Shown: piece after piece, positions 22,559 through 34,307 of the stretch
Position numbering within the stretch: position 1 is the stretch's first letter
How the letters are laid out: every line of letters begins with the position of its first letter
Assembly: GCF_965638725.1 (NCBI RefSeq)
Contig: NC_134949.1
Coordinates: 48,574,151-48,638,150, forward strand
DNA from: Aptenodytes patagonicus
Taxonomy: Eukaryota > Chordata > Aves > Sphenisciformes > Spheniscidae
DNA length: 64,000 bases
Direction of reading: 5' to 3'
Program-made: the position numbers and the translations under genes
Notes under the pieces: generated by a model
The model's database searches: none
What the model saw: the letters and a program-made list of their open reading frames with translations, nothing else
Told to the model about the DNA's origin: nothing

Positions 22559-25500
22559 CAAGGTGAGAAATAATCCTAAATAATGGCAATAATCAGAAAG
22601 CCATCACAATCAAAACTCCAGTGAAATCCTAGTTGTGGCAAAATGCCGTGCAAAGCAAGGTCATTCGTCCCCTGCTGGGAGGAGGAAAAAAGTTGGACAA
22701 GAAACGCTTCTTGAGAGGAGACTGAAACTCTACTGCAAAACTACTTCTAGTACTATTGCTATCAATAGTTAGAGCAAAACGAGAAGCTAAAGGTGGACTA
22801 TTCCGAGGTTTATGAAATACTTCAAAAGAAGAAATCACCTAAGAGGTGCTGTAAATAGTGGGGGTCAGTACGTTAGTGCACATCAGCGCATCATCGCGTT
22901 CATCCCTCTTTGTTGGCAGAGAAATGAATTCCTGCTGCGACGGTGGCTCAATTACTGCTCATGAATATTCTGTCTGACTAACTGTAAAGCTTTACAAAGC
23001 TTTACGTTTCTGCCTGTGGATACTGCTGCAATCTACTTAGGACAGTTGTGCGGGATCAAATTTACCCTTGCCCGTAGGTAGGCATGAATAGCGTCACATT
23101 CACCTGCGGGGACAAAATCGAAAGCAGCACAATACAGACAGGTAAATTGGAGGCGTTTTAAGAATGCTGCGTAAGCAGGAGCCCACCTGTAGATCCGTTG
23201 GACGTTGGTTCTTGGCTGACGGTGACAGTACGGTAGACTACGTATGCTGATCTTGGAGGTCCTGAAGAATTGGAATAAGTCTTTCTTCCAGTTTCCCTCA
23301 CGTAAGGGATAGAAGCAGCAGTTCCATCATCCTTACCCCGACCCCTCTGTCGGTCACCTGGTTTCACTGTGGGGTCGGAAGTGTGAATTCCTAGAAGTGA
23401 AAAAACAAACAGGAATGTTGTGCTATTACTCAGAAGGTGACATATTGCGGGAGACTGGAGGCTGGAAGACAAGATGAAAAACATGTTCTTTGTGGATAGT
23501 CCAATGCAAATATGGGTTGTCCGTATTTGACCCTAAGAACAGACATTAACTGGGTGGTGCTAAATCATCTACCAGTTTAGTAAATAGAAATGAATAAGCC
23601 ACCTGTTTTCTCAAAATACCTTTTCCTGTTACTGTGTTAGGTGAATTTCGTGGCTCCTCAGAAATCCATTTCTTTTCCTTTCCTTCTTTACAGTGATGGT
23701 TCTTTAGCAGCTCAGTGTGGTTCGTTGCTGAGGGATTAAAAGAACACATACTTACTTTCCTAAAAAGCACACAAGAATTTCATTATCCAAAAATGCTGTG
23801 GTGATTTGAAAACCTGATCTCCCACTTCATACACAGGTCTTCTTGGGTGGAAGATGGTTTTACCTGTTAATTATTCTAAAGGTATCATTCCCCAAAAGGG
23901 AAGCAAAAGTGGCTAGATTTCCTCTGGCAGAGTTCACGGTCGCACAACCGTGAAAGCAAACTCAAAAATTGACTACGAACACAAAGACCAACACTACTTT
24001 GACCTCATACAGTTGCTTTGACCAGTTCTGGCTCAGAATGCTTCTCATTATGAATTAGAAAATCTTCATGAATACTGTATTTAGGGTTTACAGTTTAAAA
24101 CTACAAACATTTGCTTTAATCCACGTACACATTTGCAATGACTGGGAATCAGAAGTTGCATGCAATTTACGCGTGTGTCGCGGGGGAACAAATCCTTTCC
24201 CAAAGTCACAGTGTGAGATCTAAGTGGGAACCCAATGCAAACGGACTCCAAAGCACAGGGTGACAACCTGTGAGCTTGAACTGCGTGTCGTTACAAGGTG
24301 ACTCAGTTAGCAACAAAACAGGAACGTTAACACGTTCCTGTCTGCCGGTGCTTAGCTCTCATCCCTTGCGCGAGAGGTATGCTTTGCCTCTGTCTCAGTT
24401 GTATCAGTTCAGCTATGTGTTGTCCTGCAAACTGAACAACTAACATGACGTGGCATAAAAAATAACTTCAGTTTATAAAAGGATTATTTTAATCCTCAGG
24501 CACTTCAGTGATACAGTTTACGGCATGGGCCCACACATAGTTTTAACAGCTGGACTGGCATTGCTGACATGCTGACAAACTGCATTGCGGAAACACCGAT
24601 GAATGGCTCAAGAGTCATCCTTCCTATAGTAGCTTTACCTCCGATGTCAACAGACCTAGTAACGAAGGGTATTATTCTGTAGGCATTTCTTTTTTATAAC
24701 TCCACAGAACCATTTCTTTTCCAAAATTAAGCAGGAAAAAAATCAATTGCCATCAGCATAGAGGATTTTTTTTTTTTTTTAATAATCCTAAACCAAGCAG
24801 AATCATAAACAGTGTTTTTGATTGTTATAACTAACGGTGCAGCATGGGAAAGAGCCTCTAGCACATAAAGAACAAAGAATACCTCAAATACGAAATGGTG
24901 AGGTTTAATGCGTGCATGTTCAGTTATTTACCACCAGATGTCCAGCAAGCAGAAGCTGATGCTGAAGTATATTACCTCCATTTTCAAAGGATCTGTGATC
25001 TGTTCTGGGAATACGCTCTGTTGGTGCTCTCTTTCCGGAAGTCTCTGCGCCCCTTTTTGTGTTAGTACGTTTTGTAGGAGTTGTAGTACCCTCACCTGGA
25101 AAGGCAACAGAAAGAATGTTTTAGCTGCTCGTGTGTAAGCCCAGGGAACGGCACTGCCGTTCTCTTCCTCCCACCTCTGTGAGCTAGTGATTAGCTTAGT
25201 GCAATTTCCTGTAACCTCTCGTTTGATATTCTTCTTTCTCTCTTGTTAGTTATTTGGATCCTGTCGAGCGTAGCTGATGCGTAGCTCTCATGCTCTCTAA
25301 TACCATCATGCACAGGTTAAAGAAGACTCTGGCTCCAAAGTAAAGAACCAGCTACACGTTACCGGCTCGTTCTTTAGCTTCTCACTGCTCAGGAACGGTA
25401 TCTGTGAGCCCTACCTGATGGAATTTATGGTATTTTCAAGATGCGCGTCATCATCGTACCTAAAGCCTCAGAGAACTAACTCAGTTGAAGAAATGCTTTG

Positions 25501-28500
25501 GGGAAACATCTCTATCCTTTTCTCTGAATGTATCTAACGGTAAATAAAGACATGTCTTAAAAGCTGTAGTCGTGTATTTGTTACTGATCCCGCGTCTGGA
25601 GTCTAACTGTATCCAAATACTTGCCAGAAATAGCTTTTCAAAACTATTTCAATAACAAACATTTTAAACGTCGAAATAAGAAGAAAACAATTTTGCCCGA
25701 TTCTTTTGAACGGTTTAGGCAGGCAAAGACCGTCAGTCGAAAAAGCATGACACGGAGACAATTTTTCCGTTCCCGCTTTTTATGAGCACATCCTCCTACT
25801 CAACTCTGCTTTACATAAAACAGTATTATCGCGGTTTTATCCCTGAAATTTACACTACTGTGAAACTAAACAATTTATTTTTTTTTTTAATTAGAAGTAG
25901 CAGGTCATCTTTCTGCCCAGCAATTTTTGATGACTGATCGACTGATGACTCTGGTGTCTTGTTATATTAAGAACATCTCTCCCTCTCCTAAAATGGAATT
26001 AGATAGTACTTACTCACTAAAGCAACGAATACAGATTTTTCTCGGTCATGCCACTTGGTCAAGAATGAAGGAGAAACGTAGTAAGGGAGGTAAATACTTA
26101 CTAATCTGTATTCCTTTGAGCTTGATTCTGTTGGGTAAAGCCCAACATTCAAAACAAAATGGAACTCTTTTGCAGATCTCTTTTAGAAGACACTTCAAGG
26201 GGGTATTTATTTAATCTAAATTTAGTTCTATAGAAGTTTGATGTGTCGCTCCATTTCCTCAGCTAGACACCCAAGACAGCCAGCAGCGAGCGCGGAGCAC
26301 CTCTGGGAAAGTGACTCATCTCCCCTTTCTTTGGCACTATCTTATGATGCAAGAAATAGCCCCCTAAGAGTGCCTGTCTCTCTCCATTTACAACGCAGAG
26401 CCTAGACGAGAAATTTAAACTACATTCCTAACCTTAGGGGGGTTAAAATTAGACTACACAAATCTTGATCTTGAAGAAAAATTATATGAAAGACCTATGT
26501 TGTGTATCTCAGGACAGTACGCATAGGGTTAATAGCCCATTTCTACCTTTTCCATCTGCAATCGATGCAGGTAGTCACCACGTGTGTGACACTATACACA
26601 CACACACACACACATATATGGGGAAAACTTGCTGAGGCACTGTTATGCTCTTTGTAATAGGCTACCTTTTATTGTCACTAAACTAAAAAAGCGTGGAGGC
26701 GGGGCAATCTGTGTAATAGTTTCTCCCTGCAACAGTAGTTTTAAAAGTAGTAAACATTGTCCAAGAAGATGAAAAGTACTTGCCTTTCTGCAAGTCTCGC
26801 TCGGTAGCTTCCAAGGGTAATAGCTCGTTTTCCCGAGGCGAAGACGCAGTTTTTGTGGATTGCTGTTGGTGAGGGTACTGAATCCTGTAATACTCTCCTA
26901 GACGTACCCCAAGAGGGAAAAAAACCCCAACGTTTACTCTCTTGTCAGCACTGCTGTTTAGGAAAGAGTGGCTAATTTCATATTTACCAGATTTATAGCA
27001 TATTTCCTTTATTGCTCTTTCCTCTTCGATGTCTGCAGCAGTCTTAGGCACCCAGTCAGAAACATCTGTAGGAGATATTTTTAGAAGCTTACTAGGTATC
27101 TATACAAAGCCCTTCAACACTTCCTGATAATCAAACACCATAAGGAATTCCATTTCGGTCACGGTTTTGGTTTTTCTGACCGCAACCTCTCTTTCTGGAC
27201 AGAAAAATGATTCCTTAATGTTAGGCCTTTCCAAGTGCAATGGAATTGCAGTTACCACACGTATTAAGAAGCTAACGTTTGTTGATTTCAAATGCTTCAA
27301 AAACATCTTCAGTAGCCATTGCCAAAATAATCCTTCTTCCTTTACACCCAAAAGGAAATCTTCTGATTAAGCATGTCAGCAGGGAGTGCTTGTCACAAGA
27401 CCTCTGCCCAAAGTTACTCTCCTGTAATGTCTGCCGGCAGAGCTGGTGAAGTGAGTGCTCCTTACCCGTCTCGGTTAAGGCTACTAAGATCAGCAAAGCC
27501 CTACTTTGTATATTGCTTAAATTAATGCGGCTTACTCAGACTGAAAGCGAGTTAGGAAGCGCTAACAGGCAGCCCTGCCAGCCAACCTGAAGGGCAGGGG
27601 GAAAGTGAAAAGCAGCTTGGGGCTGCCTGAGAACTAGCACAGTAATTTGCGGAGTGCACGCGTGAGAGTCGGTCGTTCTCTGACTTTCGCTCTCCGGGAA
27701 TGTGCAATTCACTCCTGCCCTGTGAATCTCTCCTCTCCCAGTGAGATACAGTCAACGGTTTAACTACATTGTAGAAATGAAAAAAAAAAACAAAAAACCA
27801 AAAAACCCACACATACACATTCAGTTAAACTAGTGCAGAGTTTTGCATGGATTCTCTTTGCTAGGTTTAAGAATAACTTTCTGTAATACAATGAGACTGC
27901 CTACAGAGTTTAGGAAATCAGTTGAACAAATCATTTAAGTGGAAGTCACACAACTCTCTCTTGTGAACAAACCTGTGACTTCACCTTCAGTGACGAGTGC
28001 GTACAGCCCCTGTTCAACAGTTTGTTTCCCAGCAAAGAAGTACCTGGTTCCTAAACTTGCAATTTCCTCCCCGAATTTCGAGGCATTTTGAGGAGTATTT
28101 GATGGCCACCTGAACCGTGGAGCACATTTTAAACTCTATTTAATGAAAGAGAGGTAGGTGAATTACAGCCCTATTGAAATATACAGCTAGGCATTTGACA
28201 GGAGTCAGAACGTGCTGCCTCACTCACATCTGGTGACTACCAGTTCTGATACTTTGAAGATTAGCGGGGAACTATTTCAAAAACTTGTCAACAAGTCTTT
28301 TCTAAAAATGTAACGGTTATTGTAATCGATCAGTTGTGAAGTACATTGCGAGAGTCGAAAAAGCCCACTCTACTTGCTTGTAAAAGAAAGAAAAAAACTG
28401 TTTACAGTTCTCTTCCTCTTCATCGTCCTCTTCATCGTCGTCTTCGTCGTTGAGGTTTATAATCAGTGGAGGGTGAATTGGGAATAAAAGATTCTCTTGA

Positions 28501-31500
28501 TTTCTGAGTGATTCTTGACGATGGGCTGGATGCAGAATCCCTCCTTGGACACCCTGTTGCAACGGGGCATCTGCAGAAAAGAACATTGCATTTATTTTAT
28601 GAGGAGGGAACTAGAATATCGCACCCAGGTTGAGACCAGCAGGTATAGTTTTGAAACCATTCTCATACTGAAGGGATCATTAAATAGGCAGGTTGTGCCT
28701 TTTAGGAAAAACCTTCTGCGGAGGTTGGCAAAGGAGCATCTTCCAACTACAGAAAGTATGAAAAAACAGAGAGAGATTGACAACCTCGGGAGACGTGTGA
28801 TTAGGAATACCTGGGCTGAAGAGAGCAAATGGGTTGAGGACCCCGCCTGGGCAAATATTTTAAACATGCCGAATAATAGGCAGGCCTGTATCACTCCCCA
28901 CGGCATCAGTTTTGAAGAATTTAGCAGTGCTAAGCACAGGATTAGCCCGTTTTAGCCTGTAGACTTTTTTTTCCCTATCAATTTTCTGAATCACAGCTCT
29001 CTTGACTAAGTACAAAATGTAGATTTTGAGAAAGACTATGAAGTTCGTGAAAATAATTTACACTGAATCAGGAGAAAGTCAGAAAAGATACTCTTTTCCT
29101 TAGGCCTTTGTATCTACCCACAATGTAATCTACCCAGCAAAACTATTTCAGCACTGGGATAGCATTTTCTGAGAGCCAGGAAATGCAACGGTCCGAAAAG
29201 AAAAATGATGAAAAATGGTGAGTCTGATTGCGTTGTTCAAGCTGACCAACGTGCAGCTATAGACACAATCAGGGTTCTGTGCATTGTATTAAAAACATTG
29301 AAGTTGGATATGTTGTCCAGTTTCAGAGGAATAAGACGAGGCATGGGCATCTTCCTGTATTCCACTTGTTGTTATTCTTGTGCACCTCTTGCTTGCCTAT
29401 GAGCAGCGTGTGTATCATATTAAGCCCATTTTAATAACACTGCTGCAGATGGGATTTGTTGTGTCTCAGGCGAGAGAAAGTAAGAGACAACACTTTAGCT
29501 TGGTAGAGCCTTTCTCAGTGTCCCCAACAGGATATTCTCAGCTCCGGGTAGCGTAAGCCAAATCAAACTTAAGTCAGCTTAACAAGATTTCTAAGCATGA
29601 AAACGAATAAATGCAGTTTTAATGTTTGCAGTGTTCTTGTGGAGCACACGGACTCTGAATTTATGCACATTGCCGTAAAAAGAAAAAGGGTTGCGTCCAT
29701 TTTCTCGTTCTGATCGTTGGACGTTGCTCTTCTACAGGATACCCTTGTCCGTAGTGCCTCTTGGGCATAGTCTCTGACTCACACCGCACCCACAAGCGTG
29801 CCTACGTGGTGTTTACGACAGCACTAGCTGCCAGGGGCCGGTGCTGTGGATGTGGGAACTGCACTAAGAGCAGTACGGGCACTCGTCGAAACAGCGCTCA
29901 AGTTCTTGCCGTGGTCCTATGTGGTTAGTTAGGCTCAACACGCCCAGCTATGACAGGCTGCCTTTTCCCGGGGGAACTGCAGGAACACAAGGTGTTTGCT
30001 TCTGACTAGAGGTCTTTCTGGACTTCTCTTCTGACACCTGTCTCCAGCTCCGGAGATCAGGCCCACGAACAACTACAGTTCAGTCCACTTGTTCACGCAT
30101 CTGTGACAAGTCACGCTGACTTGCTCTCCCTCCTGCTTCCGCCTGATTTCTGACACCTGTCTTGGTTCCCTGCCCTGGACTCTTTCCCTGTTCCAGGTTC
30201 CAGCTGTCTACCCGGACTCCTGCTAGACAAGAGCTCCTCTTCGAAAGGGAAAAAGGAACCCAACTTACAGTGGTGGTTTTTTCCGCAAATACTCTGACTT
30301 TCAGATACTGTACTGCCCACACACTGTTACTGTACTTCAATAGCCTGCATCCAATGTTCAAGCCTGAAGAATTTATTCAGAACGATGAACTGGAAATACA
30401 TCTGCACACACAGCACTGTAATCTGATGTTACCTCTACAAGGGGTGGCTCATCCAGGTAACATGTTGTGCTCCGTCAACAGATATTGCTACTAGCGGCCC
30501 TACCAACCTCCTCCCCCCACCACACACACTACTTTTTGTTTCTCTTAAGTGGTTACCTGCCTACTAACCATTTTCGCTACTAGAGAGATTTAATCCAGCC
30601 AATACCCCAGCAAAGCAACAGTCTTCCTCCACGGATCTCAGCAACCTAAACCGCCGTTTGTGACTTTGTCTTTCGTGTAACTGATAGTTAGGAAGATCCG
30701 TAACATGACAGCTAAACAAGTTGATGTGGCAACCCTACTCAAATGCCAATACAATTCCTTTCTTTGCCTTGAGCTTGCTGGGATAGCACATCATACCGCA
30801 TCGGTTTGCCATGGTACATTTCTTGACCTTAACATATATATTACCTAAGCACTGGAAGTAAGCACCGGAAGGACATTTGCGTGTATTAATGAACAAACTG
30901 TTGAGAAAAAAGAGTTCTACTCACTGTTGCTAGGTGGCAAAAAAAGTCCATTTATAATACGAGGTTTGCTGTGACGGAAGGCACAACTGATCCTCACACA
31001 GCCTACGGGTTGTGTTTCCCACAAACAGGAGATGTTGCTGTACTTTTGCTGCAGGAGAAAACGGTTTTCAGATATTGTGAATAAAACACTAAAAACGGAC
31101 TAAATGGATCAGCACGCGGTGTACTGCTGTGATGAACATACGACTAAGACTTTGCGGGACCACGCTCTGATGTTTTGGAACATTTACAGTTATCTTTAAA
31201 GTTATCTTCAGCTCCAGATACCCCTGAAGTTATCTCGAGTTAGGTCTATGGAGCTTTCATGGTGTAAAACTGTTCCTAGATAAGAATAGGAGTAAAGCAG
31301 TCTACTTACTGTGCTGCAGACTTTTCGTGAGATGCTGGGAAGAAAAAAAATCTGTTAGTCACTCAATTGACAGGTGGCCGCCTTTCCGTTCCTGCGCAGT
31401 GGGCTAATCAGGTCAATGTCACATGAAATCTGCTGTGCAAGTGCAAGTCTTAACACTAGCACTCTCTTACTATCAAAGGACGTGGGTCTACGGGAAAATA

Positions 31501-32834
31501 AGGAGTAAGAAGCAAAACCCGGGAAGATTCCCAACAAAAACTGAAACACTGAAAGACTGGGAATTGATGTTCTGAGACTACTGTCGTTACACCGCTCACA
31601 CCATCTCCCGGCTGCTTTTATAGGTGACAACCACAAGCCTAATGGGAAAAAAAGGATATCTACGTGGATTTGTTTAATTATTTGTTTAATGGTTGCTGCT
31701 TTACTCACACATATAATCACAGTGCTGCTCTCCCTCTGTTGATCAATACGTCGCCAGCCAAGAAGTCGGCACACTATCGCAGAGATAGCACGTTCACAAC
31801 GAGAGTCACTCTTGTTAGTCATGCTTAAAATTCTTTTTCTGTCGCTCTGCCTTATTAAAGTTTACAGATTTTAGCATCGCCTCTGATTATGCAATTCGCT
31901 TCTAACCCGAGGTGTCTTCCTCAAGCACATGATGAACTCATCATTCCAAAGAGGCAACTGCTCATGACCATTACCCTGAACATACAAGCTCAGGTTTATA
32001 CCCTGGATATGAACTACATCCCAGCTGAGAGCTGTAAATGCCAGGTTGCCGGGTATTTCTTAGCGACTTTCTGTGTCAGTTTTTAGAGGAAAGCAAAGTC
32101 ACACTGGGGAATATTTGACTATTCGAAGGTAAGTTTCACCCACTTTTCCAGACATTAGCAGCTGGGTGTAGGAGCAGCATCTCCTACAAAAACACGCCAC
32201 TTCTGGGCTGCAGCCAGTACAGCTGGGCCATCCACTGAGACACGCTGGGGTCTGGAGCCAAAGCCCATCTCCCAGGCATTAACGCCTAAATCCCCGATGC
32301 TGGAAGGGATGCAACAACAACGAGCCCTACACCCACCCCTGGATTTTTACCACGTGGCATATAAATATTGCTTTGAAGGGCAAACCCACGTTGAAGGACT
32401 TTGTTTTAAGTACCCGATTTTGCAGAAATTCAGGCAGTGGCTCTAAGCAGAGATGATAAACGTGGCCTATTTATTCAGAATCAATGTAACGTTGATTCAG
32501 TAAGAAAGATGAGCGATGAGTGAACTTTATGCGCGGTTTTTAACTGATGTGTCCCTTGAGTATCGGAGCCCAGTTCGCAGGAGTCCTAATTGCCCGCGGT
32601 TTAGGTGAGCATTAGCTCTTCTCACCGCTGCCGAAAATCAGATCTTTGACCTGCAGGTGCGGCCATGACCCAGACAGAGCGACGTATCAACTTCTACCTT
32701 TACCTAATAAACCTCCCTTTCAACACGGGTGTATCAAGAAAGTCAAGGACACAAACCACTCTAAAAGCTACAGCACTTACCTGTGCGTAGGGGGAATAGA
32801 AATGGCAAGAGCGGTCATTCCCAACTGCGGCCAT
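22553..32834 (-). CDS. C12orf50: C12orf50-like CCCH zinc-finger gene, copy 1 (gene span)
   Basis: Ten minus-strand segments with splice sites can be joined in frame into 1,083 nt (about 360 residues) with no internal stop. Several blocks match what I recall of human C12orf50: the CCCH finger with LWETQPVGC, the GLFLPPSN block, an acidic stretch, EERAIKEICYKSG, GEYYR, and RTDHRSFENG. The family is related to ZC3H11A, an mRNA-export-linked CCCH protein, so a nuclear RNA-binding role is plausible but inferred. Internal introns from the third exon on are all phase 1. The gene is divergent from RLIG1, as in human. The two 5'-most exons are less certain than the rest. Predicted length is a little shorter than the human protein (about 414 aa from memory). 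Confidence 0.8.
22661..22674 (-). CDS. C12orf50: C12orf50-like copy 1, terminal coding exon
   Basis: After an excellent acceptor (TTTTTTCCTCCTCCCAG), the phase-1 frame reads A-G-D-E and then TGA at 22661-22663. An AATAAA signal follows 100 nt downstream, consistent with a last exon that is almost all 3' UTR. Nothing else confirms the four codons. Confidence 0.55.
23187..23390 (-). CDS. C12orf50: C12orf50-like copy 1, long C-terminal exon (exon A)
   Basis: Acceptor TTTTTTCACTTCTAG, donor ACAG|GTGGGC, 204 nt, phase 1 at both ends. It codes a low-complexity basic and Ser-rich tail (IHTSDPTVKPGDRQRGRGKD ... PPRSAYVVYRTVTVSQEP). I do not recall a human counterpart precisely. The open frame, strong sites and phase support it. 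It is present three times in U2. Confidence 0.7.
23620..23727 (-). CDS. C12orf50: C12orf50-like copy 1, lysine-rich exon (exon B)
   Basis: Acceptor TTTTAATCCCTCAG, donor AAAG|GTATTT, 108 nt, phase 1 at both ends. It codes TNHTELLKNHHCKEGKEKKW followed by ISEEPRNSPNTVTGK. Family similarity here is weak, so the call rests on the splice sites, the matching phase and the position. The extra tandem blocks in U2 lack this exon. Confidence 0.6.
24976..25095 (-). CDS. C12orf50: C12orf50-like copy 1, RTDHRSFENG exon (exon C)
   Basis: Acceptor GTTGCCTTTCCAG, donor GAG|GTAATA, 120 nt, phase 1 at both ends. It codes a basic segment, EGTTTPTKRTNTKRG...RIPRTDHRSFENG, matching the human block around PRTD..AFENG. 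In U2 this exon is present three times (48858-48977, 45388-45507, 43317-43436). Confidence 0.85.
26596..26614. repeat. CA microsatellite, U1
   Basis: About nine to ten CA units in a C12orf50-like intron. U2 has one more unit (50476-50496), showing the two units are distinguishable. Confidence 0.9.
26784..26897 (-). CDS. C12orf50: C12orf50-like copy 1, GEYYR exon with GC donor
   Basis: The acceptor is GGGTACGTCTAG. The exon codes GEYYRIQYPHQQQSTKTASS and more, 114 nt, phase 1 at both ends. The best 3' boundary is AAAG|GCAAGT, a GC donor in an otherwise perfect consensus. Using it joins directly and in frame to the next exon, recreating the QKGEG...PTK order of the human protein. Confidence 0.85.
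26988..27065 (-). CDS. C12orf50: C12orf50-like copy 1, IKEICYKSG exon
   Basis: Acceptor ATATCTCCTACAG and donor G|GTAAAT enclose 78 nt, phase 1 at both ends. The product VSDWVPKTAADIEEERAIKE plus ICYKSG is close to the corresponding block of human C12orf50 (EEIEEKRAIKEICYKSG). It joins in frame to the acidic exon before it and the GEYYR exon after it. Confidence 0.9.
28406..28570 (-). CDS. C12orf50: C12orf50-like copy 1, acidic-stretch exon
   Basis: Acceptor TTCTTTTCTGCAG, donor T|GTAAAC, 165 nt, phase 1 at both ends. It codes APLQQGVQGGILHP...IHPPLIINLND followed by a run of 14 Asp/Glu residues (DEDDDEEDDEEEEN). Both the Pro-rich lead and the acidic run occupy the same place in human C12orf50 and, in looser form, in ZC3H11A. 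Confidence 0.85.
30925..31048 (-). CDS. C12orf50: C12orf50-like copy 1, CCCH zinc-finger exon
   Basis: Acceptor TTTTCTCCTGCAG and donor A|GTGAGT bound 41 codons plus one base. The residues ISCLWETQPVGCVRISCAFRH form a CX8CX4CX3H finger, the same spacing as in ZC3H11A and human C12orf50. GLFLPPSN, also conserved in both families, follows. All four zinc ligands are intact. This is the strongest single piece of evidence for the gene. Confidence 0.85.
31709..31810 (-). CDS. C12orf50: C12orf50-like copy 1, possible second exon
   Basis: A 34-codon open stretch (SDSRCERAISAIVCRLLGWR...VIIC) ends at the donor TGT|GTGAGT in phase 0. Its RCE...VC spacing recalls the second half of the first ZC3H11A finger and the start of the next, but key residues are missing. 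The acceptor side (ACTAACAAG) lacks a good pyrimidine tract, so its 5' limit is uncertain. It could instead be chance coding sequence in a long intron. Copy 2 has one Arg-to-His change in it. Confidence 0.3.
32781..32834 (-). CDS. C12orf50: C12orf50-like copy 1, putative first coding exon
   Basis: An ATG at 32832-32834 starts 18 codons (MAAVGNDRSCHFYSPYAQ) that end at a strong donor, CAG|GTAAGT. The stretch resembles the start of ZC3H11-type proteins, where a Cys followed by an aromatic-rich segment opens the first CCCH finger. Here the second Cys is not evident, so the finger may be degenerate. It ends in phase 0, as needed by the finger exon downstream. Human C12orf50 has a different short N-terminus, so this start is an inference. 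Confidence 0.4.
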
Positions 32835-33629
32835 TTTCACCTCGTGTGCTTCTCCTCCACTCTCTTAATACCGGCAGAACAGACATGGAAACGTTAAAGC
32901 TACCAGCATTCAGGCCAATCGTAATCTTATCCCGAAAGCAGCAGTTTCCTTTCAAAAACTGGACCTTCAGGACCTTAGCTCTGCTGCTTTTTTGGAACAA
33001 AACGCCAACTGACAGCGAAATACACGTGAACGAAGGAGGTGGTACCTTCTCCAGGCTTGTTGAACCGACGAAGGCAGTTGCCAGCCGGTATAGAATGTTA
33101 CCTTTCCACGGTTGCCAACCGCTCCTCCAGCTGGTGACATCAGCGTCATGGCGCTCTCTGACCTGTCCAGCTTGAACATCTTCCTTTATCTCCACTGCTT
33201 CAGAGTAAAGTACGGAAGATCGGACCGTTTCAAAGAGTCTCCCGCTCCGGTGTTTCTTTAACGTAAAACGGCAGAAACCCACTTGGCGGGGCTTCAATAA
33301 TACCCAACTCCTTGCCGTAGGAACTGTGGCCTTGGAAGCAAATCTTTGACACCGCAAAGACAAACCTCCTTCTTGGACTATTTTTAACCAAAACCCTCGA
33401 GCCCAGTGTTTTCCTTACTGTACCTCTTTCTTTGGATGGAGAAACTTGCTGCTTCCTGCTAGTGCGCTGTTAGCTGCTAACTGCTTACAGTGTTGGGGTT
33501 CATTGCTTTTTCTCGCTTCCGTGACGCCCGCTGCCACAGCTAAAGCAGAAAGAACAGCGTACGCTTGTGTCCCTAATTAACACCTCTGTTCTCATTCGGG
33601 TCCTAGGCTGCCTCTGAACAAAAGGTATC

Positions 33630-33644
33630 GGGGGGGGGGGGGGG
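33630..33644. repeat. Poly-G run of 15, U1
   Basis: A run of 15 G lies between the C12orf50-like first exon and the LTR. U2 has the same at 57512-57526. Confidence 0.9.
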
Positions 33645-34307
33645 ATGAAGTTTCAGTCCCGGAGCGTGGTAAGGCATACTGTTATCCCCAGGACGTAGGG
33701 TCAAATTTGCAACACTGAGTGACATCGGTGACTTGGAGATGAACACTTCAGGTGCCAGTGACTCCATGGGCACAAAGGGTACAAGGCTGGCTCAGCGGTG
33801 GCTACACCCAAGCCGGGGGAGAAAGACAAAGACATTGAAACGACTGGAGGTCTTCTAGTCTCTCTAGGAGCCTATCGATTTGTTTGTAACTCAAGTATCA
33901 GCGGGTGGCCCGAAGGCTAACTGCAAAGGACAGTACCGCATGCCTGACCACTGGGACTTTGGCAGCGGAATAAAGCGACTTCTACCGGAATGACTTCACC
34001 TAAGTAGAGAATGAAAGTGCCCGCTGGGATCAAGGTGGGGAGTACTGGCGAGAGCTGTGAACAGAGAAACGATGTGAAAAGGCTGCCACAGTTCCGTAAG
34101 CCCTACCACTGACTGGGGCACAGAGGGGAAGGAAAATTCAGGAAAGCAGATGAGGGCCACGGATAATGAACTGTCAGTGGGCAGGAGCAGCCATAGGAGG
34201 AACGGGTCAACGCTGCCAAGAGCTATCCAAACAGGGGCTCTTTGTAGCTGTATAGCTGTGCCTAAATGAGGCGCGGAAGAAGGTACGGTCAGGAAGCATT
34301 AATTCCG

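Noticed and set aside
22629-22838. Minus-strand 69-codon frame repeated four times in the window
   Set aside because: It is repeated because the DNA is. The good acceptor inside it at 22675 suggests a spliced terminal exon in another frame.
28515-28955. Plus-strand 146-codon frame
   Set aside because: It lies antisense over the well-supported acidic exon at 28406-28570, and no splice or family evidence supports it.
31310-31334. 25-nt minus-strand candidate exon with good acceptor and GTAAGT donor
   Set aside because: Its length does not fit the phase between the putative first exon and the zinc-finger exon. It may be a 5' UTR exon but cannot be supported.
32815-33363. Minus-strand 182-codon frame upstream of the C12orf50-like gene
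   Set aside because: No family resemblance, and it ends in a different frame just where the putative first exon starts. A plus-strand frame of 130 codons covers the same DNA.
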